This document shows, one piece after another, positions 53,283 to 61,929 of a stretch of DNA of 64,000 nt (position 1 is its first letter; every line of letters begins with the position of its first letter). The notes under the pieces were generated by a model. The model was given only the letters and a program-made list of their open reading frames with translations, was not told the origin of the DNA and searched no databases. Origin of the DNA: Amycolatopsis sp. WAC 01376 (GTDB lineage: Bacteria > Actinomycetota > Actinomycetes > Mycobacteriales > Pseudonocardiaceae); the NCBI RefSeq assembly GCF_003947415.1, contig NZ_QHKL01000001.1, positions 1,798,001-1,862,000 of the forward strand, given 5' to 3'. The position numbers were made by a program, and so were the translations under genes.

Positions 53283-54128
53283 TCAACCTCGTTGTGATCG
53301 GACGCCCAGTAGGACGTCTTCCCAGGATGGAACGATGGGGTGGTTCTTCTTCCCCTTCGCCCGTGGAGCTGGCTCGGCCACTTCCTCCGGCTCGTCAGCC
53401 GGAAGTGGTGGCTCGACATCTTCTTCGGGTTCCGCGATCGGCGCGTCGATCACCTTCGCGACCGGCTCGTCGGGCACCGAATCCAGGGTGGGCTGGATGA
53501 CCGCTTCCCTGCCGGGGTCCAGCGCCCGGACCGTGCGCGGGGCGCGGTAGGCGTTGGGGTTGAGCAGGACTTCGGCGTTCTCGTCGAGGGCCTGTACGGT
53601 GCCGCCGTGCGCGCCGGGCGAGAACGACCAGTGCGCGCGGTTGTCCGAACGGCCTGCCTTCCAGCTCAGCACGACGACCCACTTGCCGTCGTCGCCTCGC
53701 CAGGAGTCCCAGGTCGCCTGGCTGTAGTCGTGTCCGCGCTGCCCGAAGGAGTGCGCCACGACCTCGCCGAGCGTCTGTACGTCGGGGCCGTCCTCGCGGA
53801 CCGGATGCGCCCGCTGGGCCAGTTCGGCGGTGCGGGATCGCTCGAGCAGGACCGGGTACGCGAACCGCTCGACGCGCTGCACGGTGACGCCGGCGCCGCT
53901 CGCGACCTGCTCCACGGACTCACCGGCCCGGATTCGTGCCTGGATCTCGCGTGGCCGCATTTGGCTCTCCAACTCGATCTCGATCTGGCCGAGGCGGGTG
54001 ATGTCACCCCTCGCCGCCGCTCGCAGCCTCTCATCTGCGGGGAGCAGGAAACGCGTGCGGCTCGCCGGGTCTTCACACACGATGGACTTACCGTCCTCGT
54101 GCAGCCCGACCACCCGTAGCGCTCTCAT
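53283..54128 (-). CDS. sepH: Septation protein SepH
   Basis: 281 residues from ATG 54128, with GGGGAGG 5 nt upstream. The N-terminal DUF3071 region begins MRALRVVGLHEDGKSIVCEDPA and contains a helix-turn-helix-like MRPREIQARIRAGESVEQVASGAGVTVQRVERFAYPVLLER. The middle is FSPGAHGGTVQALDENAE; the C-terminus is acidic and Pro-rich and ends VPSWEDVLLGVRSQRG, a conserved tail. SepH binds and stimulates FtsZ assembly in actinobacteria. Same locus as Rv0883c. Confidence 0.92.
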   Translation of the reverse strand: MRALRVVGLHEDGKSIVCEDPASRTRFLLPADERLRAAARGDITRLGQIEIELESQMRPREIQARIRAGESVEQVASGAGVTVQRVERFAYPVLLERSRTAELAQRAHPVREDGPDVQTLGEVVAHSFGQRGHDYSQATWDSWRGDDGKWVVVLSWKAGRSDNRAHWSFSPGAHGGTVQALDENAEVLLNPNAYRAPRTVRALDPGREAVIQPTLDSVPDEPVAKVIDAPIAEPEEDVEPPLPADEPEEVAEPAPRAKGKKNHPIVPSWEDVLLGVRSQRG

Positions 54129-54319
54129 TCTCGCCTCCCCGACTTCTTCACCTTTGTGGGTGTCCACGGTAAAACGGCGCGTCGCCTTGACGTGTGAGGC
54201 GCGCCGATGTCATGTGTCCTGCTCACTATTTTGTTCATGACGGCAAGGGGAATTCTGCGGGAGCGACGGGCGGCCCGCCGTGTGACGCGCCGGACACGCA
54301 CAGTCACGATCGGGGGAAT

Positions 54320-55477
54320 CTACGGAAGCCGCACCCGGACGACGAGCCCGCCGCCGCGTCCGCCCGGTTCCGCCCCGGCGGTCCCGCTGTGCGCCTTCGC
54401 GATGGACCGGACGATCGACAGGCCGAGCCCGGCGTTGCGGGAGTCGCCGGTCCGGTCGCCCGAGAGCCGCCGGAACGGCTCGAACAGCGCGGGTACGGCG
54501 TCCAGCGGCACTTGCGGGCCGGTGTTGCGCACGACCAGCGCCGGGTCGCCGCCGATGTCGATGTGGATCCAGCCGCCCTTGCGGTTGTAGGTGATCGCGT
54601 TGTGCACGAGGTTCGTGACCAGGCGCTCCAGCAGCACGGGATCGCCGGACACCGTCCGCGGCCGCAGCCGTGACTCCACAGTGACCCCCGCTTCCCCGGC
54701 CATGGCCGCCGCCGACCGGATCACCGTCGCCGCGACCTCGTCCAGCCGGACGGGGCCGCGTGCCGCCAGGCCGCGGTCGCTGCGGGCGAGCACGAGCAGG
54801 CCCTCGATCATCCGTTCGCTGCGTTCGTTGGTGTAGATCAGGTGCTCGCCGAGTTTCCGGACCTCGGGGCTCACGTCGGGATCGGCCATCGCGACCTCGA
54901 CCAGCGTGCGCTGCACCGCGAGCGGGGTCCGCAGTTCGTGGGAAGCGTTGGCGACGAAGCGTTTCTGGCTCTCGAACGACACGGCGAGCCGGTCGAGCAT
55001 GCCGTCGAAGGTGTCGGCGAGTTCCTTGAGTTCGTCGTCGGGGCCGTCGAGATCGATGCGCCGGTCGAGGTTTTCGACCTCGAGTTTCCGTGCGGTCGAC
55101 GTGATCGCGTGCAGCGGCCGCAGCACCCGGCTCGCCATCAGCCAGCCGAGCAGCACCGCGAGCGCGCCGGCGATCGCCAGCGCCACCAGCGACTGCCACA
55201 GCAGCGCCGAAAGGACGTCCGAGCGGTACTCCGTGATCGAGGTCGCGACCAGTTGCGTGGCCTGAGCGCGCTCCACGGGCAGGATGGTCGTCGTGTCCAT
55301 GGGATACGCGCGCTGGACCGCGATGCCCGCCGCGTCGCTCGCGAACGCCGCCGTATCCGGCAGCGTCGAGCTCACCAGCAGGTAGTTGACGACCAGCAAC
55401 GCGAGCCCGACGAGCAGGAACGCCCCGCCGTAGAGCGCCGTCAGCTTGGTGCGGACGGAGAGCCGGAGCGGTTTCAC
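54320..55477 (-). CDS. Sensor histidine kinase
   Basis: 385 residues, GTG overlapping the response-regulator stop. Two membrane helices (LYGGAFLLVGLALLVVNYLLV and LLWQSLVALAIAGALAVLLGWLM) flank a short extracellular loop of about 75 residues. HAMP domain (SRVLRPLHAITSTARKL), HisKA with H-box KRFVANASHELRTPLAVQ, and HATPase with NLVHNAITYN, FEPFRRLSG and GLGLSIV follow. Signals at the membrane are passed to the partner regulator. The convergent fucosidase and the export operon nearby may be targets, not proven. Confidence 0.92.
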   Translation of the reverse strand: MKPLRLSVRTKLTALYGGAFLLVGLALLVVNYLLVSSTLPDTAAFASDAAGIAVQRAYPMDTTTILPVERAQATQLVATSITEYRSDVLSALLWQSLVALAIAGALAVLLGWLMASRVLRPLHAITSTARKLEVENLDRRIDLDGPDDELKELADTFDGMLDRLAVSFESQKRFVANASHELRTPLAVQRTLVEVAMADPDVSPEVRKLGEHLIYTNERSERMIEGLLVLARSDRGLAARGPVRLDEVAATVIRSAAAMAGEAGVTVESRLRPRTVSGDPVLLERLVTNLVHNAITYNRKGGWIHIDIGGDPALVVRNTGPQVPLDAVPALFEPFRRLSGDRTGDSRNAGLGLSIVRSIAKAHSGTAGAEPGGRGGGLVVRVRLP

Positions 55478-56133
55478 GACCCGAACCGGTAACCGGCGCC
55501 GGGCACGGTGTCGATCAGCGGCGGTTCGCCGAGTTTGCGCCGCAACGTCATCATCGCCACCCGGACGGCGTTCGTGAACGGGTCGGCGTGTTCGTCCCAC
55601 GCCTTCTCCAGCAGTTCCTCCGCGCTGACCACGTTCCCTTCGGCGCGCATGAGCACCTCCAGTACCGCGAATTCCTTGGGGGACAAGGGAAGGAACCGGC
55701 CGTCGCGGGACGCCTGGTGACGCGGCAGGTCGAGGACGACACCGCCGCGTCGCAGCACCGGCGGCAACGCCGGCCGTGCGCGCCGCGACAGCGCCTGCAC
55801 CCGCGCGACGAGTTCGGCGAACGCGAACGGTTTCGTCAGGTAGTCGTCGGCGCCGAGACCCAGCCCGGCGACCCGGTCGTTGACGTCGGCCGCGGCGGTC
55901 AGCATCAGGACCCGCGCCTCGCCGCCGGTGCGGATCACCGCGGCGCAGACCTCGTCGCCGTGCACGACGGGGAGATCCCGGTCGAGCACGACGACGTCGT
56001 AGCCGTGCACCCCCACCCGGTCCAGGGCCTGCGCGCCGTCGTAGCAGACGTCGACGGCCATGGAGAACCGTCGCAGGCCCTCGGCGATCGTGTCCGCCAG
56101 GAGCCGCTCGTCTTCCACCACCAGCACTCTCAC
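55474..56133 (-). CDS. OmpR-family response regulator
   Basis: 219 residues from GTG 56133, with CAGACT 6 nt upstream (leaderless). Receiver domain: MRVLVVEDERLLADTI, phospho-acceptor Asp in VVVLDRDLPVVHGDEV, Thr in LMLTAAAD and Lys in DDYLTKPFAFAEL. Winged-helix output: LPLSPKEFAVLEVLMRAEGNVVSAEELLEKAW ... VAMMTLRRKLGEPPLIDTVPGAGYRF. It resembles CutR/CssR/CseB-type envelope or efflux regulators. First gene of the two-component operon. Confidence 0.93.
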   Translation of the reverse strand: MRVLVVEDERLLADTIAEGLRRFSMAVDVCYDGAQALDRVGVHGYDVVVLDRDLPVVHGDEVCAAVIRTGGEARVLMLTAAADVNDRVAGLGLGADDYLTKPFAFAELVARVQALSRRARPALPPVLRRGGVVLDLPRHQASRDGRFLPLSPKEFAVLEVLMRAEGNVVSAEELLEKAWDEHADPFTNAVRVAMMTLRRKLGEPPLIDTVPGAGYRFGS

Positions 56134-56187
56134 CTGGCCAGTCTGCCCCGGATGGGGGTAAGCGCGGGATAAGCGTGGGGTCGCGTG

Positions 56188-56235
56188 GGTCGTGAGTGGC
56201 GTTTCGGGTTAGAACCCGAAACGCCACTCACGACC
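56188..56235. repeat. Perfect 48-bp palindrome, GTCGTGAGTGG family (copy 4)
   Basis: 23-bp arms around AG. Interior CGTTTCGG pairing. Lies between the fucosidase stop (on -) and the response-regulator start (on -), so it probably ends the fucosidase transcript before the two-component promoter. Confidence 0.92.
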
Positions 56236-56250
56236 ACCTGTACCGAACAA

Positions 56251-58065
56251 TCAACCGACCGGGTGCAGCTGCCGCGCCGGGATCACCTGCTGAGGGGTGT
56301 TCGGGCTGGACCACAGCAGCTTCATCGACGCCTCACCGCCTCGTTCGGTGTGTTCGAGCCGGATCGCGTACGACTTCCCGGCGACCAGGTCCAGAGTCGC
56401 TTTGTCGACAGCAGGGCCGTGCGGGGTGGTGTTGTCGATCAGGAGTTTCCCGTCGACCCACAGCCGTACGGTGTCGTCCGAAACCGTGGTGAACGTGTAC
56501 TTCCCGGTGTCCCGCGCGGTCACCTTGCCGCTCCATCGCGACGAGAAGGACTCCGCCGGGATCTTCGCGTCGGGTGATCCGGTGAACTTCCAGTTGTGGT
56601 TCACGCCCGGCTCGACCCGGCGCACCGTCGGCGTCCCGGTGAAGTCCGCGTTCGGCCAGTACTCGGCGGTCAGTCCGGTCCCGCGTCCGGCGGGGGCCTG
56701 GGGCAGCGGGTCGACACTCAGTTCGATGACGGTCGCGACGTCGTTCGTCCGGCCGCCCGACGGCGTGAGTTTCACGCTTCCGGACGACTGCTCGACCTTC
56801 ACGCGCTGCCCGCTGCCGAGCACCCGCGCGTCGCGGACCCGGAACGGCGCCAACGTGTCGAGCGTCAGCGAACCGCCCGAAGCGGGCCAGTCGAACACCG
56901 ACGCGTAGAGCTTGCCGCCCCGGCGACTCACCACACCCCACTGAGGTTCGGCGACGATCCCCGGCGTGCCCGCTCCGTAGACGGCGGCGGAGTGGCCGTT
57001 CGTCCGAAGCCACTGGCCCATCTGCTTCAGCCTGTCGATGGATTCCTTCGGCACCCGGCCGTTGCGATCGGGTCCGACGTTGAGCAGGAAGTTGCCGCTG
57101 CGGCCGGCGATCGAGAGCAGTTTCCTGGTCAGATCCGCCGAGGATTTCCAGTTGTGGTCCCAATCGGTGTACCCCCAGCTGCCGTTGAGGGTCATGCACG
57201 ACTCCCACAGCTGCCCGTCGACCGGCTTGTCCGGGATCTCCTGTTCGGGAGTTCCTGTGTCGCCGTCGACCACCCGGCGTTTGCCGACACGGTTGTTGAC
57301 CACAATGGACGGATCGAGGCTGCGAACGTACGCCTCCAGCTCTTCACCGTCCTTTTCGGTCCACGGGTTGTTGGGCCGGTCAGTGCTCCATTCGCCGTCG
57401 AACCACAGCACCGCCGGGTGATAGTTGTCGACGAGTTCCTTGAGCTGGGCGTACATCCGTTCCTTGTACTTCGGGAACGTCGCCGGATCGGGGAAGTCCG
57501 GGTCGTGCCAGTCCCAGATCGAGTAGTAGAAACCGAGTTTGACGTCCCGCGCGGCCGTCGCGCGTTTCAGTTCGGCGAGGATGTCGCGCTTCTTGTCGAA
57601 CGCCGAGTGGTCGCGGAGGTTGAACTTGTTGACCTTCGTCGGCCACATCGCGTAGCCCTCGTGGTGCTTCGACGTGATCACCATGTACTTCTGCCCGGCG
57701 TCCTTCGCCGACTGCGCGATGGCGTTCGCGTCGAACCCGGCCGGGTTGAACTTCGCGGCGATCTGCTCGTATTCGGCGCGCGGGATCTGGCAGTTCCGCT
57801 GGATCCACTCGGCGTCCTGGCAAACGCTTCCGTCAGGGCGTTGGTACTTCCCTTGAAGCTGGGAGTACGCACCGAAGTGGATGAACTGGCCGAAGCGGTC
57901 GTCGCGCCACCAGCGCGTCCGGTCGGCGGTGAACGGGTCGTCGTAGGCGTGGTCGGTCCCTGGTCCGGACGGCAGCGGCGCGGCTTCCGCCGCGGGCAGG
58001 ACGCCCAGAGCGGTGGTCGCGACGACAAGGGCCGCCAGGGCCCGGAGTGGGTTGCGGCGATTCAT
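56251..58065 (-). CDS. Secreted alpha-L-fucosidase (GH29) with PA14 domain
   Basis: 604 residues from ATG 58065, GAGGAGG 5 nt upstream; the much longer open frame is an artefact. Signal peptide (MNRRNPLRALAALVVATTALGVLPAAEA). The GH29 catalytic domain (about 45-340) has RFGQFIHFGAYS, YMVITSKHHEGYAMWPTK, GFYYSIWDWHDPDFPD and the nucleophile Asp in AVLWFDGEWS. A beta-sandwich and a C-terminal PA14 domain (about 470-600: LTAEYWPNADFTGTP ... DTVRLWVDGKLLIDN) follow, probably for carbohydrate binding. Removes L-fucose from glycans outside the cell. Confidence 0.93.
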   Translation of the reverse strand: MNRRNPLRALAALVVATTALGVLPAAEAAPLPSGPGTDHAYDDPFTADRTRWWRDDRFGQFIHFGAYSQLQGKYQRPDGSVCQDAEWIQRNCQIPRAEYEQIAAKFNPAGFDANAIAQSAKDAGQKYMVITSKHHEGYAMWPTKVNKFNLRDHSAFDKKRDILAELKRATAARDVKLGFYYSIWDWHDPDFPDPATFPKYKERMYAQLKELVDNYHPAVLWFDGEWSTDRPNNPWTEKDGEELEAYVRSLDPSIVVNNRVGKRRVVDGDTGTPEQEIPDKPVDGQLWESCMTLNGSWGYTDWDHNWKSSADLTRKLLSIAGRSGNFLLNVGPDRNGRVPKESIDRLKQMGQWLRTNGHSAAVYGAGTPGIVAEPQWGVVSRRGGKLYASVFDWPASGGSLTLDTLAPFRVRDARVLGSGQRVKVEQSSGSVKLTPSGGRTNDVATVIELSVDPLPQAPAGRGTGLTAEYWPNADFTGTPTVRRVEPGVNHNWKFTGSPDAKIPAESFSSRWSGKVTARDTGKYTFTTVSDDTVRLWVDGKLLIDNTTPHGPAVDKATLDLVAGKSYAIRLEHTERGGEASMKLLWSSPNTPQQVIPARQLHPVG

Positions 58066-58294
58066 GCACTCCTCCTCGATGAGGTGTGGACGTCGGGACT
58101 CTAAGAAGCCAGAGATCCGATGTGAACCCCCAAAAGGCTCCTGACTGGCCTGGTTCACCCGTAAAGACGGCAGATAGGTCGGATCTTTGTTCCGCTGATC
58201 GGGACGGTAAGCGCGGCATAAGCGACTTCGCTTACCGCGCCGGAATCGGCCTCTCCGTAGAAATCGGCACAGCAAGACGACCGAAGGAGCAGCG

Positions 58295-58840
58295 ATGCGG
58301 AAACGACCGATGGCGGCACTGGTCGCCGGGGCGGTCCTGGCGCTGGTGGCAGGCTGCGGCGGTGGCGGGGACGGCGGCGACAAGGTCGCCTCGATCTCCT
58401 CCCCACCCGCCGCGGGCGCGGGTGACGGGAAACAGGCCGACAACGTGTCCGACGAGGACAAGATGCGCAACTTCGCGAAGTGCATGCGCGAGCACGGGAT
58501 CGACATGCCGGATCCCCAGACCAACGGCGACGGGCAGGGCACGATCTCCATCGAGGCCGGCGAAGGCAGGCCCGACGAGAACAAGATGAAGGCCGCGAGC
58601 GACGCGTGCCGGAAGCTGTTGCCGAACGGTGGCGAGATCAAGCCGCCCACGCCGGAAGAGCTCGACAAGATGCGCAAGGAAGCCAAGTGCATGCGCGAGC
58701 ACGGCATCGACTTCCCGGATCCCGATCCCAGCGGCAAGGGCGCCGCCATGACGATGGACGCGGGCGATCCCAAGAAGTTCGAAGAAGCGGCGAAGGCCTG
58801 TGGTCTCGGCATGACCATGAGGGCGGCCCCGGCGAAATGA
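58295..58840 (+). CDS. Lipoprotein with two CMREHG-type cysteine modules
   Basis: 181 residues, with GAAGGAG before ATG 58295. Lipobox LALVAGC (Cys 21) and a Gly/Asp/Ala-rich linker lead to two homologous modules: KMRNFAKCMREHGIDMPDP near residues 56-74 and KMRKEAKCMREHGIDFPDP near 127-145. Each is followed by a second cysteine in DACRKLL or KACGLGM. Four conserved cysteines suggest disulfides or metal binding. It is first in an operon with a membrane-fusion protein and a MacB-like ABC exporter, with a 4-nt overlap to the next gene. Probably an external subunit or cargo receptor. Confidence 0.8.
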   Translation: MRKRPMAALVAGAVLALVAGCGGGGDGGDKVASISSPPAAGAGDGKQADNVSDEDKMRNFAKCMREHGIDMPDPQTNGDGQGTISIEAGEGRPDENKMKAASDACRKLLPNGGEIKPPTPEELDKMRKEAKCMREHGIDFPDPDPSGKGAAMTMDAGDPKKFEEAAKACGLGMTMRAAPAK

Positions 58841-59937
58841 GCGAACACGAAGGACCCGGCGGCGCACGGCGTTCGCGCCGGGCGCGCTGGTTCGTCATCG
58901 CGGCGGTCCTCGTCGTCGTGGTCGGGACGATGTCCGTGGTCGTGCTGACCAGGGTCACGTCGGAGGCCCAGCAGGTCGGGCAGGCGCCACCACCGGTGGA
59001 AACCGCGAAGGTCGAGAAGACCGACCTGCAGGAGGAGGAAGAGGCGAACGGAACTCTCGGCTACGGCGCGGAAAACGCCCTCGCCGGCCGGAAACAGGGC
59101 ACCGTCACCGCCCTGCCGGACACCGGCGCGGTGCTCACCCGCGGCAAGACCGTCTACGGTGTCGACGCCAAACCGGTGCCGTTGTTCTACGGCACGTTGC
59201 CGTTCTTCCGTGACCTCGCGGACGGGGCCGCGGACGGCCCGGACGTCAAGCAGCTGGAAGAGAACCTGAAGGCGCTCGGTTTCGGCGGTTTCGGCACGCC
59301 GGACAAGAAGTTCACCTCGGCCACCACCGCCGCGATCAAGAAATGGCAGAAGTCGCTGGGCGTCGAGCAGACCGGCACCTTCGGTCAGGGCGACGCCGTC
59401 CTCGCCCCCGGCGAGATCCGGGTTTCGCAGGTCGCCGCGCAGCTCGGCGGCCAAGGAGGCGGCGAACTCCTGAAGTACACCGGCACCGAGCGTCTCGTCG
59501 AGGTCAAGCTCGACGCCGCCAAGCAGGCCATCGCGAAGGAAGGGGACAAGGTCGGGATCGACATCACCGGCGGCAAGAGCACGACCGGGGTGATCACCGA
59601 GGTCGGCAAGGTCGCGGAAACCGGCAAGGACGGCGCCGGGCAGGACGATGGCAAGCCGAAGATCAAGGTGAAGATCAAGCTGGACGATCCGGCCGCGGCG
59701 GGGTCGCTCGATTCGACGCCCGTCTCGGTGCGGTTCACCAAGGAAGTCCACAGTGGAGTGCTGGCGGTCCCTGTCGGGGCGCTGCTCGCGCTCGCCGAGG
59801 GCGGATACGCCGTCGAGGTCGACGAAGGCGGAAATCGGCGCCTCATCGCGGTGAAGACCGGCTTGTTCTCCGGCGGCCGCGTCGAAATCACCGGCACCGG
59901 CCTCGCCGCCGGGATGCGGGTGGTGACGACCTCATGA
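58837..59937 (+). CDS. HlyD/MacA-like membrane-fusion protein with peptidoglycan-binding domain
   Basis: 366 residues, ATG overlapping the lipoprotein stop. One N-terminal membrane helix ([24 protein letters not shown]) is followed by a barrel/lipoyl region split around a PG_binding_1 domain ([44 protein letters not shown], about 130-172). A beta-barrel region ends [31 protein letters not shown]. It would link the ABC exporter to the cell wall in a Gram-positive. Coupled by 4 nt to the ATPase gene. Confidence 0.88.
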   Translation: MSEHEGPGGARRSRRARWFVIAAVLVVVVGTMSVVVLTRVTSEAQQVGQAPPPVETAKVEKTDLQEEEEANGTLGYGAENALAGRKQGTVTALPDTGAVLTRGKTVYGVDAKPVPLFYGTLPFFRDLADGAADGPDVKQLEENLKALGFGGFGTPDKKFTSATTAAIKKWQKSLGVEQTGTFGQGDAVLAPGEIRVSQVAAQLGGQGGGELLKYTGTERLVEVKLDAAKQAIAKEGDKVGIDITGGKSTTGVITEVGKVAETGKDGAGQDDGKPKIKVKIKLDDPAAAGSLDSTPVSVRFTKEVHSGVLAVPVGALLALAEGGYAVEVDEGGNRRLIAVKTGLFSGGRVEITGTGLAAGMRVVTTS

Positions 59938-60620
59938 CCCCGGTGCTGGACGTGCGCGGCGCCTCGCGTACCTATCCCGGTGGGGTGCGGGCACTGCACG
60001 AGGTGTCACTGTCCATTCAGGACCGAGAGATGGTCGCCATCGTCGGCCCGTCCGGCTCCGGCAAGTCGACGTTGCTGCAGCTGATGGGCACGCTCGACCG
60101 GCCGACCAGCGGCGTCATCGAACTGCGCGGGAACGACGTGGCGAAACTGCCCGACCGCAAGCTTTCCGCGTTGCGGTCACGGTGGATCGGGTTCGTGTTC
60201 CAGCAGTTCTTCCTCAGCGAGGGGGTGAGCGCGGTCGACAACGTCGCGACGGGGCTGCTGTACGCGGGGGTGCCGCGGCGCAAACGGCACGAACGGGCGC
60301 TGGCCGCGCTCGACCGGGTCGGCCTCGCGCATCGGGCCGGGCATTTCCCGAACGAGCTTTCCGGCGGGGAACGGCAGCGGGTGGCGATCGCGCGGGCGGT
60401 CGTCAACTCGCCGTCGATCCTGCTGGCCGACGAGCCGACCGGGAACCTCGACACGGGCAACGGCGCGGCGATCCTCAACCTGCTCGCCACGTTGAGTTCG
60501 CAGGGGACGACGGTCGTGATCATCACGCACGACCGGGAGATCGCGGCGGGCATCCCGCGGCGGATCGAGCTGCGCGACGGCCGGATCCGGCTCGACACCG
60601 GGACGGGGGTGCTGGTGTGA
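59934..60620 (+). CDS. MacB/LolD-type ABC transporter ATP-binding protein
   Basis: 228 residues. Walker [16 protein letters not shown]-loop [18 protein letters not shown], signature [20 protein letters not shown], Walker [17 protein letters not shown] and switch His in [13 protein letters not shown]. The EPTGNLD form marks the MacB/LolD branch, which drives mechanotransmission or export of lipoproteins, peptides or drugs. Overlaps both neighbours by 4 nt. Confidence 0.93.
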   Translation: MTPVLDVRGASRTYPGGVRALHEVSLSIQDREMVAIVGPSGSGKSTLLQLMGTLDRPTSGVIELRGNDVAKLPDRKLSALRSRWIGFVFQQFFLSEGVSAVDNVATGLLYAGVPRRKRHERALAALDRVGLAHRAGHFPNELSGGERQRVAIARAVVNSPSILLADEPTGNLDTGNGAAILNLLATLSSQGTTVVIITHDREIAAGIPRRIELRDGRIRLDTGTGVLV

Positions 60621-61837
60621 GCGCACCCGTCCTCGACAAGACGCCGACGCCGAATCCGGCCAGGCTCGGCCCGCGCGACGTGCTGACCCTCGGCGCGCAC
60701 GGGATGCGGACGCGGCCGATGCGCGCGGTGCTGTCCGCGCTCGGCATCGGGATCGGGATCGCCGCGATGGTGGCGGTGCTCGCGATCCCGGCGTCGGGCG
60801 CGAAGGCGTTGCAGGACCAGCTGGCCGCGCTCGGCACGAACCTGCTTTCGGCGGGACCGGGCAAGACGATGTTCGGTGGTGACGCCACGTTGCCGGACAG
60901 CGCGGTGACGACGGCGCAGCGGATCGCGCCGGTGACGGCGGCGTCCGCCACCGGCACCACCGACGGGACCGTGCGGCGCACGGACAAGATCGCCAAGGAC
61001 GAGACGTCCGGCCTCTCCGTCTACGCGGCGACGCCGGATCTCCTCGAGGTCATCGGCGGCGCCGTCCGCACCGGGCGGTTCCTCCGTGACGCGACCCGCG
61101 ACTACCCGGTCACCGTGCTGGGTTCGGTCGCGGCCGCGCGGCTCGGGATCGACCGCATCGATCCGGCCAAGCCGCCGCAGGTGTTCATCGGCGGTCAGTG
61201 GTTCACCGTGGGCGGCATTCTCGGGCCGACGCCGCTGGCGCCCGAGATCGAGCGGTCGGCGCTGGTCGGCTGGGACGTCGCCAAACGGTTCCTCGGCTTC
61301 GAGGGGCATCCGACCACCGTGTACGTCCGGGCGAAGGATTCGCAGGTCGAGAACGTGCGTTCGGTGCTCGCGCAGACGATGAATCCGCAGGCGCCGAACG
61401 AGGTCGAGGTGCGTCGTCCGTCGGAGGCGCTGGAGGCGCAGAAGCTGACGGAGAACACCTACAGCGCGCTGTTCCTCGGGCTCGGCGGGGTGGCGTTGCT
61501 GGTCGGCGGCGTCGGGGTGGCCAACACGATGGTGATCTCGGTGCTGGAACGGCGTCGCGAGATCGGCCTCCGCCGCGCGCTCGGCGCGACGAAACGGCAG
61601 GTGAGAGGCCAGTTCTTGGCCGAGTCGGTGCTGCTGTCCGGGCTCGGCGGGATCGCCGGGGTCCTGGTCGGCGTGCTGGTGACGGCCGGGTACGCGCTGA
61701 GCCAAGGCTGGCCGGCGGTGCTCCCCGTCGGCGCCCTGCTCGGCGGGGTCGGGGTCTCGGCACTGGTCGGTGCCGTCGCCGGTGCCTATCCGGCGATGCG
61801 CGCGGCCCGCCTCCCGCCGACCCAAGCCCTCGCCTAG
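60617..61837 (+). CDS. MacB-type ABC transporter permease
   Basis: 406 residues, GTG overlapping the ATPase stop. The MacB layout is present: one N-terminal helix ([28 protein letters not shown]), a large extracellular MacB_PCD domain (about 60-275), then three C-terminal helices ([49 protein letters not shown] with the coupling [14 protein letters not shown]). Completes the lipoprotein-fusion-ATPase-permease export operon. Followed by a directional palindrome. Confidence 0.92.
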   Translation: MSAPVLDKTPTPNPARLGPRDVLTLGAHGMRTRPMRAVLSALGIGIGIAAMVAVLAIPASGAKALQDQLAALGTNLLSAGPGKTMFGGDATLPDSAVTTAQRIAPVTAASATGTTDGTVRRTDKIAKDETSGLSVYAATPDLLEVIGGAVRTGRFLRDATRDYPVTVLGSVAAARLGIDRIDPAKPPQVFIGGQWFTVGGILGPTPLAPEIERSALVGWDVAKRFLGFEGHPTTVYVRAKDSQVENVRSVLAQTMNPQAPNEVEVRRPSEALEAQKLTENTYSALFLGLGGVALLVGGVGVANTMVISVLERRREIGLRRALGATKRQVRGQFLAESVLLSGLGGIAGVLVGVLVTAGYALSQGWPAVLPVGALLGGVGVSALVGAVAGAYPAMRAARLPPTQALA

Positions 61838-61839
61838 CT

Positions 61840-61904
61840 CGCGTTTCGTCCTCTGGATGCGGTAGTTCGTAGTGCCAACTACCGCATCCAGAGGACTGGA
61901 TGCG
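61840..61904. repeat. CCTCT-GAATGCGGTA family inverted repeat (copy 3)
   Basis: Starts 3 bp after the permease stop and ends 13 bp before the GT87 promoter box. Same arms and polarity as 36378-36441. Probably a terminator separating two genes on the same strand. Confidence 0.9.
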
Positions 61905-61929
61905 GGGTAGCGGTGGGTAATCTCGCCGG

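Noticed and set aside
56251..59751. 1166-codon frame extending the fucosidase upstream
   Set aside because: The extension is antisense to the lipoprotein and fusion-protein genes; signal peptide and ribosome-binding site place the start at 58065.
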